Positions 1 to 11,700 of a DNA stretch of 64,000 nucleotides are shown here, one piece after another. Source of the stretch: Nephrocerus scutellatus (taxonomy: Eukaryota; Arthropoda; Insecta; Diptera; Pipunculidae); the NCBI GenBank assembly GCA_947095585.1, contig OX352765.1:28922254-28986253 (forward strand), given 5' to 3'. The notes under the pieces are model-generated. The model searched no databases and was not told the origin of the DNA. It was given only the letters and a program-made list of their open reading frames with translations. Numbering within the stretch: position 1 is the first letter of the stretch; each line of letters starts with the position of its first letter. The position numbers were made by a program, and so were the translations under genes.

Positions 1-3000
1 AAATACAAATAACATGTAAAAAGCTATTAAAATTGAGGTGATTACTTTAGAAAAGGGAAGTACTTACTGCAGCTACTGTATAAATGGTAATAAAAAAGAG
101 GTAATTCCAGCCAGAAGTTGACTCTGTTTTAATGACTACTGGGCTAAATTTGCTCATATAATACATTCACATGAAATTCCTTAGTTTTATTTACATTTTT
201 ATTTCAAGTTCACTAAAATTAATTTTTAACAGTTTACTATTATCCCAAAACCAGTATATGATTGGAATTCGAATTTTTATGGTGGATTTTTTTCTCTAAA
301 GCATATATTTCGCAGAAATAGGTCAAAGTAACTAATACGATTTTATTTACATATACTCACGAAGGTATGTAAATCACAATTAGAGTCAGCCTGTTATGCA
401 CTAATTGTAAAAATTAAGAATTCATTGCTGTCTCTTGCAATATATTTTTCTAGCCCAATGGCAGACAGGCTAACTACTGGGGAAAACAAGCGCTGCATTT
501 CATAAAATCAGCATTTGTCAGTATTAATTAAACCACACGACTCCACCGTGTGAACAGAAGGTGATCTCAATGTCTCATCGAAAGCGAAAAGGATAACCAG
601 CTAAGTCAGTGTTGTATACTAAAAACACACTTGTTGAAACGGTTAGCAATTGTATGCGAATTAAAACCGAAACGAACATGAAGTGCAATTAAAGTGCAAT
701 CCACAGAATTAGCAATCTAATATTTTAAAGCTGTAAATGAAAAACGTTGACTTCGAGTTAGGTCGCGGATGGATGTGATCGTGCCAATGCCAATGCTTTG
801 GGTTGGGAAGTTGGTTGCTTCGCATGATAAACTTCTTTTTTGGTTTTGGTTTACAAAATTATCAATGGGCAGGTATCAGCAACTCAATATTAAATAAAAA
901 TAAATACCCTCGCTATTGGGAAACACAATCCATTCCAAGAAGTTTTAAAGCCAAAAAAATTTCTCAAACACGGAGACAAAAGGTTCATCAACAGAAAACC
1001 TGCATACAAAGGCAAAAGTAAGCTCATTCAATAAATGTGTTATTAATGTTTATCTACATTTCAAGGTGTCAACCGATTTTGTTCACAATATATTACAAAA
1101 AATGATAACGGTCTGGACTAAGGCTATAAGGCTATAAAAAATCAAATACATAGTTTGAATGAAAACAAGTTTACTACATTTCTTTGGATGTATTCAAAGC
1201 GCCGTCGTTAGCTTTTGAAAGCAAGACTATCATTTTGTGAATGATAGGTGCTTATGTCTAAAATCTACAAATTGCTTATTGATTTTGTAACTTAATACGG
1301 TTTCCGTTTAAAAATATTCATTTCTCTATTTAAGATATCAATTTACTATAATCATAGATAAAGATAAATACCTAGATGTCCATACATTTATCATCATGTT
1401 TCGCTTTACAATCGTGATCCCTCCGTGTCTATACATTTTTCTGATTCTGAATAGCAACGTTTGCCTGCTGAACTGAATTTGAATTTGTTCAACTTTAAAT
1501 TTCAGATAACACAAAGCTTCCGTTATTAGTTCTTAGATGTTGTATTATTCTGTCTCTATCATATGCTAGATATTAACATGCATGGCTGTTCACTTGAAAT
1601 GCTATTTGATATCGGAGAGTACATTTTTAACAGAAGCGAATGGAAAAACAATTTAAAAACAAACGTAAAAATATCATGCTTAAGCTATTATCACCCGCAT
1701 ATATTTCTCGCCAATGGTAAATTGCTCAAATTTACATGTGTTGTTGAATTGTCGTAACATTAAAAAAAAATAGATGCTTACAAGATGCTCTTGTCAGGTA
1801 CCAGATTTGATGAGCATCTACTTGATGTCTCCATGGATAAAGCAAGAAGCATATATGAGAAAACAAAGCACCTTCACACCTGGCCAATTGTTCGATTGTT
1901 TGCAAAGCAGGGTAAAAAAATTCATTACTTATATGACCAAAGCATCTATTATAATAACTTAAATTTTAGTACAAATTTGTATTAAGATTAAAGAGGTTCA
2001 TTTCAATTCCTTATAGAATATGTTTTCTTGCCCAACATATACGTAAGCTGGAGTCTGGTAAAACATGATTAAAGTAGAGACCGCTTCAAATAGCTGACAT
2101 CCGATTTTCACGATCTTAAGCAATTTTAGCGATCTAATTCTAAATTCTTCAAAAATATCATAATTCTGGCTTATAACGACCTAGCGATTTTTTAAAAATA
2201 CCTTAACAGAGGGGGAAATTTCATACCATACGGCCGAATGGGTTAACCGAGCAAATTCTCTGGCACATCTAAACAAATATGTGTACTTTGTACGACTTAA
2301 GTTTATTATATACGAAGTATAATTAAATTTTCATGAAATGTGTTATTTATTTATAAGATATTTTTAAAATATCCACAAACTTTACTAATTTAACAATGTA
2401 TGTCATAATGTAATTGCATCTCTTTCATGTGATGTTATTTTTGACTAAATAGCAACATGGAAAGCAATGGAATAAAGAAACTACTGTCATAAAGTCACAA
2501 CAGCAAAAAGAAAACACGTTGCCTTGGAAAATTTAATGTACTAATTTAATAAGTCAAGTGGTTAGATATTTTTATCAAAATCAGTCTTTAATTACAGCAA
2601 CCAAGCAAACTTAAGGAAATTAGATCACAAATATTGTGTCGACCCTAAAGAGTTATGTTAGTATTAATGATTTTCTGGCTAACTTTTTAGTGTTTCTCTT
2701 TCGTTCTACTTCCCGTAAAGATGCAGTTAGTCCAAAGGGTTCATAAAGGGTTTAAATGTATTACCATGCAAGTCTCTCAAATATTGAAAAGCTTACTCAA
2801 GAAGACCATTTACGTCGCCCAATATATACTAGCACAGTTTTATAGCTTAGTTAATTATAACTCGTGATTATTATAAAAAACAAGCTTCCTGAGTAATGAA
2901 GCGAAATTCAATTACTGTTTTGATTTTGGTTCTCCCTCACGATCACAATAATTAATATTTTTCTTCTTTTTATGGAGTAATCTAAAGAAGAGCAAGACGA

Positions 3001-4090
3001 ATTCTTTTAAAGCACAAACTCTACAGGGACCTAACTAAAATATTTTTGATAAAATAAATGTTATATTGCTTTTAAAATTTCATTAATTAGTAAAGTCAAA
3101 AGACGCGAATATCTGGCCATCGTTGTATAAACAATAATTGGCTATGTCCCTGACGAACAAAGTGGTTCTAAAACTCTTAGTTTTAATAGAGACACAAACC
3201 ATAATTAGAGCTTTTAACTGAGATACAAACCATAATCAGAGCAACACTTTTAAACAAAATTGAGAAATATTTTAAATACAAAACAATTGACATTAAATTG
3301 AATAATATTTTATTTATTCGTATAACTGGCTGGAGCTACACTCGTCCATACATAATTTTCAAGCCTTAATAAACCAATTTTTTTGATAAATCTCTAAATA
3401 ATAAGTAAGTACCTCTAGTAGGTACCACTTTTTAAACAACTTACCTCAGTTACCATTTATCGTTGGTAAGTGTTACCATTATTAAATACTTCTGACTAAA
3501 ACCACAGACTAACTAAGCAAAATTTAAACATCCAAAAATCAATTATCCTTCCAAAAAAAATCATAGACACGTGCGTGACATATTGATCCACAAGAGTGCA
3601 TGAGTCATTCTTTTCCTTAAATAAACGAACTCGTCTGACCATATAATAATGTCGTAAATTGAGTCTTCCTCGTTCAGGTAAGACTGACTGATGAGGGTCA
3701 CATTACTCACCTCCGTTCCAGTTCACACCTTTCGCTAATGGATGTGGTTCATTCTATAGAAGCGCACGCGTGCATCTTGTTGAGTTTCTATATTTTATGC
3801 AATGAAAAGGATATACCTTCAAAACGATACGAAAAAAAAAGAAGACCGGCTACAAGTCATAAATTAGAATTCCCTTTCGTGTGTTCGCCGTAGGGTGTTT
3901 ATCTTCTTTTTAACTCATCATCATCTGTTCGTCCTGCTGTATTCAAGATAATTTGGTGGTAAACAACATTATAGTTTTTACCATAAAAAATGCACATTTC
4001 GGACACGCGACCACTACACATCAACTAAATAGTGCAGATGGTTGAATACAAAACGAGGAATAACATTGCTTATGAAATTTTTAATTAAAT
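1..4090. other. AT-rich stretch, no recognised gene
   Basis: About 4 kb of AT-rich DNA with no protein I recognise. Short open frames exist, for example 1563-1757 and two overlapping plus-strand frames at 1774-1985, but none shows a known motif or convincing codon bias. The segment 540-740 is less AT-rich and resembles an untranslated leader in base composition, with runs such as GTGCAATTAAAGTGCAA. I cannot tie it to a gene. Confidence 0.6.
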
Positions 4091-4099
4091 TCTTCCTCG

Positions 4100-4985
4100 T
4101 ACCTTTGCGCAATGTTGTTATAGGTATTGTTTAGGGGTGAATCGCATGTTGGCCATATGGAAAGGGCGAGTAATTGAATTAGAAGGATTTAGTAACGATT
4201 TTCCATTTCGTTTTTTTTTTTTTAAAGAAATATAGATTTCAATAACATTACACCTTAATGCTTTAAACTGTCAATTACCCGTCGATATGGGCGAAATAAT
4301 TGGTTCAATTTAGCATATTTTTAGTAGGTGAAGCGCTCTTATAAACTGCAACTTCCTCTTTAAAATTATGCGATTACAAGCAATCAAATCGAATCTGTGC
4401 AACCGTCAATGCGTTATTGCGTAAATCCCACAACACTTTTCTATCAATAATCGCACATTTCTTGACGGAGTTTGGGCGAAAAACGCATCGATTAAGCCCA
4501 CAATGCGCAAAATGAGTCATTCGTACACAAGGCGGGCAAACTTTGCATCGTCTATCCCGTATCCCGAGGGGATTCGGTTTAATAAATTGAATTTGTGCGA
4601 CAGTTCACATTCATTCCATTACTCTAGCATCGACAAACAAGACAAGACAATGACCATTTAAACGGGAAATGGCAGCAAGCAAGGCAAAGGTAACGAACAG
4701 TCATTGTACGGCGGCTAAGAGGTAATTGCGAATTTGTGATTCTTGCGCAAAACCTACGTTCGATCTAATTTCCTATGTCCTATGATTCTTCTCCACTTTT
4801 TGCCAAATGCAACTTGCGCACAGATGGTACCAGACAATATCGTTGTTTCCCAATTGCCGGCGTGCAAAACGTCCACGCAAGTTTCTGCAGATGTTGTATG
4901 TTTCTTGCGTATTCTTGCATATTGCAGATTGCGAAATTTTTTGCAGTTTCATTATGCTATTGTGCAATAATTCAAACGTTTGGGC
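4100..4985. promoter_or_regulatory. Cluster of TTGCGCAA-like (C/EBP-type) sites with an AP-1-like site
   Basis: This 0.9 kb block holds repeated matches to or near TTGCGCAA/ATTGCGTAAT. Examples are TTTGCGCAAT near 4104, ATTGCGTAAAT near 4416, TGCGCAA near 4504, TTGCGCAA near 4743, TTGCGCA near 4814, TTGCGTATT near 4904, ATTGCGAAAT near 4928 and ATTGTGCAATAA near 4959. TGAGTCAT, an AP-1-type site, lies at 4513-4520. bZIP factors of the C/EBP/PAR and AP-1 groups bind such motifs. The clustering suggests an enhancer or a composition bias; function is inferred. Confidence 0.3.
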
Positions 4986-5101
4986 AAAAATTTTTTTCCG
5001 CTGACTGATGACTGAGAGTACGCCGGGTAATACAAATTACCATCACAGCCGGTTGAGTAACGAAACACATTGTTATGATATCATGATGATCATGCGATGA
5101 T

Positions 5102-5313
5102 TTATTTGCTGTACGGAAAACACCAGCTTAAAAGAAAGATCTTCTCTCTTTCCACCCAGCACATAAGGTGCCAACAATACATCATTAAAAGAACCATTGT
5201 CGTGCCAATCAGCGCCCTTTTAAGCGGCGAAATGGAGATTATTTCATCCGGTGTCCAGTAGGAGGAAGATCTTCTTATTACTGCCATGCAAACGGACAAC
5301 AAAAGGACAGTGA
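5102..5313 (-). CDS. Candidate terminal exon of a small two-pass membrane protein
   Basis: I do not recognise this protein. On the minus strand an open frame follows a pyrimidine-rich tract ending in TTTCAG, which would be a splice acceptor just above 5313. It encodes about 70 residues with two hydrophobic segments (VTVLLLSVCMAVI and ALIGTTMVLLMMYCW) joined by a polar linker containing YWTPDEIISISPLKR. The TAA stop overlaps AATAAA, a compact poly(A) signal arrangement. Codon use looks less AT-driven than in the neighbouring DNA. No upstream exon was found, and it matches none of the transposon families seen here. It could be a chance open frame. Confidence 0.17.
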
Positions 5314-5527
5314 CTGAAAGTAAATTGAAAAGCACAGAAAGCAAACAAGACGCTACTAACTACCAAGTCAAGCTTGAAATTTTTTGAGTTTTAGTACTTG
5401 TAAGTTATGACAAGTGAAATGAGGGTTTAACACCAAACACAAAGAATGCGATGTTAATTCCTGAAATATTTATTTGAAAAATGTGGACGAGAAAGTACAA
5501 GACTACAAGACGAGATGAGATATTATC

Positions 5528-5553
5528 ACATGCTACATGCTACATGCTACATG
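5528..5553. repeat. Heptanucleotide microsatellite (ACATGCT)n
   Basis: Just over three and a half tandem copies of ACATGCT. It is flanked by ordinary AT-rich sequence. Confidence 0.9.
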
Positions 5554-5799
5554 TCTTATAGAGAAGGATATATATAGCGGCTTTGAAATCTAACATGTTG
5601 TTAATGTTAATAAAAGTAATTTCCATATTGATAGTAAAGTACACTGTTTATTTGTAAAAGAGGATAAAAAACTACAAATAAGTAAAGAAAAAACTGACGC
5701 TCTCAAGCAACTGAATGGTAAAAGCAAAAGTTCTCTAAAAACCTGCTGCACATTAGTAACATTCTTATATTTAACCTATACACTCCGCGTCAATTGAAT

Positions 5800-6815
5800 A
5801 GAAACATATATTTTTTAATATAATATTTTAATTTTAATATATTATTTTAGTATTTTAGTTTTTAATAATTTGATTCTATTAGAATTGCGAAATAAATATG
5901 ATTCAGCATTGCGATGGTCGATAATCCGATTTCCACTCAATAAATAGAACATTTTTAGAAATTTCAAAACATCTAGGTATCGTAACGGTATGATATTGTA
6001 TTTTACAAATAAAGGAAATGTCCGTGTGATACTTAGCTTAAAGTTCATAACTCTTACTATTGTTTTTTGAATTGACTTAATTGAAGATAAGTTGAAATGT
6101 AAATTCCACGCCAATATGATAAACCATAGTGTAGGTGAGATTCAACCATAGCATAATATATAACTTTTAAAAGTTTTGAACTTCAAATTGTACGCAAATA
6201 GTAGAATGTCCGTAATGCATTTTTTTTATGCAAGATACATGATTTTAAAAGTTAAATTGCGAATCCAAATTCAAACCTAAGTACTTGAATGAATGATTTT
6301 ACGCCATATATATTTGAGCTCGAAGAAATGAAGCTACTCCTCTAATTCCAATGCGAGCCAATCTATATAATAAAAAAGTGATGCCGCCCCAAGAATATCA
6401 TTTAAAAATGCAAATGAATGCAAAGAAGACAAAAAGGAAATAAGTGCCTTTTCTATCGATGAATTTTTTATAAATCCAAAATCCCTGCTATCAAGAAACT
6501 TCATATTTTCTATGTAGTCTACTAGTCTTTAATAAGTTTTTCGAGGATTTTTGAAAAGGAGCTCAGGAGGGTAATTGGGTAATAGTTAGTAATATCTTCC
6601 TTAGATCCATTCTTGAAGAAAGGTATAACCGTACCTGTTTTAAGTCTATCCGGAAATACTCCTATAGTTAAGCAGAGGTTAAAATTGAAATTTAGGATGT
6701 GAGCTATATTAAGCTATATAATTTTTAATTGTTATATTAGATATACCTTAGACTCCACAAGACCTTCTGATTTTTAGTTTTTTTGACAATTGAAATAATT
6801 TCGTTTTCGATAGTA
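5800..6815 (-). mobile_element. Degenerate non-LTR retrotransposon (Jockey/CR1-type), RT to C-terminus
   Basis: Read from high to low coordinates, the minus strand gives ordered pieces of a LINE reverse transcriptase. They are a pre-RT linker (ENEIISIVKKTKNQK), then VFPDRLKTGTVIPFFK, ITNYYPITLLSSFSKILEKL, then the fingers/palm piece FGFIKNSSIEKALISFL. A thumb/C-terminal block follows, with the longest open frame (90 codons) at 5842-6114 containing IVRVMNFKLS and FLKMFYLLSGN. The catalytic YADD region is missing and several frames and stops break the gene, so it is dead. The C-terminal part resembles the LINE remnant at 49380-50020 (-). Endonuclease and 5' end are not seen. Confidence 0.8.
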
Positions 6816-7385
6816 GGTAAAAGAAACATGCTTAATGTACCATAACTAGAATAAACTAGAATAGATTATTGCAACAACAAGGTAATAGAAATGACAAAAA
6901 GTAAAAACTAAAATTAAAAGTAAACAAACTTTACAATAGGATTGAAAAGGTTTGCTTTTAAATGTCTACTCTTAAACTATTCTAAATAAACTAGGAATTC
7001 TTTACATGATACAATACATGACAATATATTTATTCACACTATGATCTGCAAAGTACGCGATTGTTGAGTTGCGATACTACTCAACGATTACTGTTTCTAT
7101 AAAAGTGGGGAAAAAAAAACAAATTTTTTGTAGGAATAAAAAAAGGCAGGTAATTAACGCTTTGACCTAATGGGTATGAGTTATGTGATCCAATTGAGTA
7201 CTCTTTCTAGTCACTCGAAGTTTATAAGACAATTCATTACCATCCAGGCCACAATGTGTAGGTACCACACCCTGGGCCTTCAATATTCTGGCTGCAAAAT
7301 ATTTATACTGCTTTACAGCTGATGATTTATTTTCAATGGAAGTAAGCTTTCTAATTGAGGGTCGACTGTCAAAAATAAAGTTGTC
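6816..7385. other. AT-rich spacer, nothing recognised
   Basis: No protein motif, tRNA-like structure or long repeat was identified between the LINE and the dispersed repeat. Confidence 0.5.
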
Positions 7386-7645
7386 TCTATTTTTTAAATT
7401 CTCTATATTAATTTCGCGTGCACGTGGCTGGCTGGTTGGCTGGCTGGCTGGCTGGCTGGCTGGTCAGATTTTCTGATCAATTTTTAGCCCACTTCCCATG
7501 GCCCGATTTTATTGAAATTTTGCACACGTATATATATTTCCGGTGACAATACTTTCTATTAAAATTTGAGGCCCCTCGGACCTCGGGTTCTTTTTTAAAA
7601 ATTTGGAGCGATCGGCCCCTTGGGGACCCCAATATACAATTTTTA
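7386..7645 (+). repeat. Dispersed non-coding repeat, full-looking copy with (TGGC)n tract
   Basis: The repeat begins near TCTCTATATTAATTTCGCG and runs through a (TGGC)n microsatellite at 7425-7463. It then has GATCAATTTTTAGCCCACTT, CCCGATTTTATTGAAATTTT and TTTCCGGTGACAATACTTT. Related copies occur at 9075-9265 (+), 19250-19345 (+), 48925-49100 (-) and 61635-61830 (+, two partial units). It encodes nothing. A 5' end in TCTCTATATT would fit a Helitron-type element, and a Helitron helicase remnant lies at 47.95 kb, but the family assignment is inference. Confidence 0.75.
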
Positions 7646-7744
7646 AATATCGCTATATCGCATCAGATCACGGCAAAGTCTGAGCTCTGTGCTTTGTGAG
7701 CAGCGCTGTTCGCTGCCGCTGCGTAATTTGGTGGATGGCACACA

Positions 7745-7768
7745 GTGTGTGTGTGTGTGTGTGTGTGT
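7745..7768. repeat. (GT)12 microsatellite
   Basis: Twelve uninterrupted GT units, just downstream of the dispersed repeat. Confidence 0.95.
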
Positions 7769-9074
7769 ATATCCGATTAGAGAATTTACAAGAAAAATTT
7801 TAATTTTTATGGGTTGTTTTTTTTTAATGGAAATACACTTCAGTTAGATATCTTAACCGCCATATTTGTGCATAAAGCCAATGTATCATTTTAGATTCTT
7901 TTTATTTTTATTAAGAAACTTGTCTAATGGCCCAGCGCTAAACTTTTCACAAGCGGACAGTTTTTATATGGATCTTTTATGAGATCGGAGTATAGTAAAG
8001 TTCAGCACAGTAGTCCCACTCAAAACCAAAGGCCAACCTAAAATTATCGAGCAATAAAATCAAATTATTTTACTAAGAGCTGTTCTGATCTGAAATATTC
8101 TATGTTTTTTACTTTTAAAAATATTAATATAGTAGAGTTAGGTTTTTGAGCAAAAAAAGAGACTCTAAATGACGGATCGGAATGCATTAGAGCTAACCGA
8201 CATGTATGGTAATATTATTTCGTTCCATCCATAAAATCACAAAACGCAATAAGCTGTGCAGCAACAATTTCTGACAATTGTGCAGCATTTGATATTCTTG
8301 CACACTGTTGTACATATATATAGCGACCGTCTCTTCAAGCACACAAATACTTGGGATGCAAATGTACTCTGTATTTAAATGAATTCCGAAAAGATTTATG
8401 TGGCATGCAGTGAGCTTCGGACAACTTTGGCACAAGACAATCGAACGGATTGATATTAACTTATATATCTGTCTATACGGTTATGCTCGATTGATCGTTT
8501 GCAGATAATCTACGATTTGAGTTTTATTGATATTGATTGCAAGGTTGGGGATAAATTTGAATTGCGAAAATACTGGCAGTTTATACGCCATTGTGATTGT
8601 TTACGCATTCATAACAGCGATACATAGTTATGTATAAGAAATATGAAGAAAGGAATTTTCAACAACATAGAGTTATAGACAATTAGAAGCTTTGCCCCAG
8701 AGCTATTCAATCGATTTAACGAAAAATATGCAGTCTGACAGGCTTTTGTCATTGATCTTACGTACTATGCTTACTCAAAAGTCACATCAGAAAAAAATCA
8801 AAACACATTTCACCAGACATCATTTGGAAAGGACGCTTCGCAGTTTTGCGCTGTAGTCAATGTGGATAATTACCTGCAAGAAAAAAAAGAAAAAAGAATA
8901 AATTATTTATTTCAGAATACAGTGTTAATTCTGTAAATAGTTGTAAATTTAGTCAGAAAATTTGACGAGTTTGTCCTTCAATCAAAAAAGTTATCAGATC
9001 ATAAAATTTCAAGATATTTTTACAACATTCTTTGGTATGCATATAAATTTCACTTCCTATTCAATTTGTGTTTG
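7769..9074. other. AT-rich stretch, no recognised gene
   Basis: No coding motif was recognised. The open frame at 8193-8435 (-) has no family resemblance I can name. Confidence 0.5.
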
Positions 9075-9265
9075 TTAGTTTATGGGTGCCTGGCTGGCTT
9101 GCCAAAGCTTGTGATCAATTTTTAATCCACTTCCTAATACCCAATTATATTCACATTATATTCTTTGAACACATACGTATCTCTGATGACAACAATTTCT
9201 ATAAAAAGTTGGAAGTTTTCCTACCCTAAGTTCGAGGGGCTTCCATATAAATTTTTTTTAAGTTA
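9075..9265 (+). repeat. Dispersed repeat, second copy
   Basis: The segment GTGATCAATTTTTAATCCAC, followed by ACATACGTATCTCTGATGAC, matches the family at 7386-7645 with obvious divergence. It ends just before a SINE, so the two are adjacent or one inserted into the other. Confidence 0.7.
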
Positions 9266-9279
9266 TCCGTGGGTATACT

Positions 9280-9550
9280 GGGCGCCGTGGCTCATTGGAT
9301 TTCTGAGCAGGGGCTCGTAGTTCCAATCCCAGGAAATACCAAAAGTATTTTGCACGGTCCCACCTCTCGCGAATGACAAAGATCCGAAAGTAATAACTTA
9401 TCACGGAAAGCTTCTCAATTCGCCGTTCGGATACGGCATTGAGTTGTGGGTCCCTAACATTTGTGTGCAAAAACATGCACAACATAAATGGACGCGAGAA
9501 CCTAGGCCTTGGACGGCAATGGTCTGTCCCGCCGAATATTATTATTATAT
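9280..9550 (+). mobile_element. tRNA-derived SINE, copy 1
   Basis: The head resembles a tRNA: an A-box-like TGGCTCATTGG at 9288-9298 and a degenerate B box AGTTCCAATCC at 9319-9329, spaced as in an RNA polymerase III internal promoter. The unrelated body contains CCAAAAGTATTTTGCACGGT, CCACCTCTCGCGAATG and GCCTTGGACGGCAATGGTCT. The tail is an ATT/TTA microsatellite. Copies at 14368-14652 and 39133-39370 share head, body and tail, all on the plus strand. The B box of this copy has TTCC instead of TTCG, so it is probably transcriptionally weak. Confidence 0.85.
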
Positions 9551-10704
9551 ACTTTTAGGCACATATTTTGAAACACAATTAGCACAAATAGAATGTATTT
9601 TGGAAGAATATTTCATAATCTTGGATAGAGAACACATTTCTTTAAATCAATATTCAACAGATATGATTAGCACCATATTACGAATACGAAACGGTATGGC
9701 CAGAACTTATTGGCCCTTCTAGGATAAAGGAAAACTTACAAGACGTTTTGAAATGACAAGAACATAATAGAGTGGATGTCCATGATGTCCATCAACGCTC
9801 CGATCCACAGAGTCTTCGAGTTTAACCCAAATGAACAGCGCAGATGATGAAGGTCTTGTTTTATATGGCGCGCACAAAAGAGGGCGTTATCAAAAGACAG
9901 TGATAATTGAAGAGGCATATTATTTGAGACCCATGTTCGAATTGAAGCGTTTGGCAGTAAGAAAGAGCTTTCCAATAAATTCTAACAAAAAAATGATTAA
10001 GAACTCGAAATATCGAACACCATATTCCAATTTTATTGGTGTAATGTGCTCGCAAATAAATCAACCCGCTTTGCTACTAACTACTAATACACATGCTGGT
10101 ATTTAAAAGGAAAATGGCCGCTAATAGCTTTTATTTCTTTTCCTTTAAAATAACTCTCCAATCTACTAACACTTTGGACTTACAAGTATATAACGAAGGG
10201 ATAACATAAATATTTACTTAAATCGAGGGGTTGCAAAAAACGAAGATAAGTTACAAGCAATTAGTTAATGAAAAAGGCGTCCTATGTCTGTAGCACAATC
10301 AGCTACCAAACTGATAGCCTATCAAACATTTTCTTAGTAGTTGTGTGGTATATTACGAGTATATACATGCAATGCGAATAAAGGATTGGCTGCTTACAAA
10401 TATGTATAGAGGTAAGAAATATGAAAAAAACCGAAAAAATTGTCTGCCTTTAGGCAAATAATTGGCAATGATCTAAATTCGGAAATTGTATGTCGTTATT
10501 AATAAGTTTTTAACTTTATTTGCAAGAAAAAGAAATAGATAGTGCTTTTCAGCCAGATTCAGCGGAATATGTGGCAAGTTGTATCTTTTTATATCTATAA
10601 AATTTTTTGAAGCGATTCACAACTTCCGCATCACGTTAATACTGTAATGATGAAAATTTGAGCGTAAATTTTCGTCTTTTAACCCGCCATGCATACGTAG
10701 AGCA
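9551..10704. other. No recognised gene
   Basis: Open frames at 9736-9975 (-) and 9831-10106 (+) overlap on opposite strands. Neither shows a domain I can name. The rest is AT-rich. Confidence 0.5.
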
Positions 10705-10764
10705 AAATCCAGCATAGCAACACATCCATGCATGCATAAAAGCGAAATCCAGCATAGCAACACA
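10705..10764. repeat. Short tandem direct repeat, 40-bp period
   Basis: The 20-mer AAATCCAGCATAGCAACACA occurs exactly at 10705-10724 and again at 10745-10764. GCAT-rich DNA lies between (CATGCATGCAT). Confidence 0.85.
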
Positions 10765-10808
10765 GCCAATGCAGCGTGTGCACAATCGAACTACGGAGGT
10801 AACAAAAT

Positions 10809-11700
10809 GTGAAATGGAAAATTTCCATAAGATCAACGATGCACAACCGAAGGAGAAACAACAACAACACGAGAGAGCTGAGAGAAGCTGCAAAGTCCCC
10901 AAGAGCAAAACCTATAAAGGAGAGACGTTCTCTTTTCTGCGAGATCATTGACATGATTCACATTGAAGGCATCGGCAAGAAGAGTAACACAAGTGAACAT
11001 CACAAGAGGAACACTAAGGAAATACTGCAAGTAGAATTCTAACTGTAGTAAAAAAAAAACAAGGGGGAAGTGAAGATCTCAGACGGGAGGCTTACCGTAA
11101 AAAATCCAACACCAAAACTCGATAATGAAGTCAACGACGGAGGAATTTTGGCGATGGGATACGGGACAACCAACGTTGTTCAGCGCTATAATCCGGTAAG
11201 CGCAGTCCTCTCAGTGCGTTTGCTTAGAATCCCCTTTTCTTGGTTTCGAGACTTTAGCGAGCCTTACAGGTCTCCATCTCGAAATCCGGAAAACCTCGAT
11301 AGGGTGAGATTTCTCTTGTTAGGTGTAGAGACCACTCGGCTTGAGAACTCTGGCTGGCCTTGCAGGACTCCATCCTTAAGCTCGATCACTTTTAGGGTCT
11401 AGTTCTCCATTTAGTAGAGAGTGACCATTGAAATCCTGAATCCTGTAGGGACCGATACCCCAATAGACTCCCTTGAGTGTAGACCAACGTTCTTGCCCGT
11501 ATCACGTCGCTATGACCAGCAGATCTCCTCAAGCAGAAGAATAAATTGTAATATAATTGAAATATTTGTAATAATAATTGAATATTTAACGAGTCCCATA
11601 ATTTTTTTTATAACAAAACCAACCGTCTATAAGTTCATAGGAAAACGACCCTGGACGCCGGCAAGCGTACCCCAGCAAAATTACCTCGTTACAATACTTT
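10809..11700 (+). mobile_element. Possible 3' end of an LTR retrotransposon (ORF end, purine tract, LTR-like block)
   Basis: A plus-strand frame (10809-11042, 77 codons, very basic and polar) stops just before a purine-rich run (A10, then CAAGGGGGAAG, 11051-11070). That is the usual order of coding end, polypurine tract and LTR start (TG at 11070). The following 0.5 kb is GC-richer than its surroundings, holds AATAAA near 11541 and has no recognisable protein despite two open frames. No second LTR copy, primer-binding site, integrase or RT motif was found, so the call rests on arrangement only. Confidence 0.22.

Noticed and set aside
7425..7463. (TGGC)n tract as a CRISPR-like or phage repeat
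   Set aside because: It is a simple microsatellite without spacers, inside a dispersed insect repeat. No CRISPR array exists in the window.
9315..9332. B-box-like sequences as true tRNA genes (also 14411-14430 and 39178-39190)
   Set aside because: The heads lack a complete foldable tRNA with acceptor stem and are followed by a shared non-tRNA body, so they are SINE promoters.
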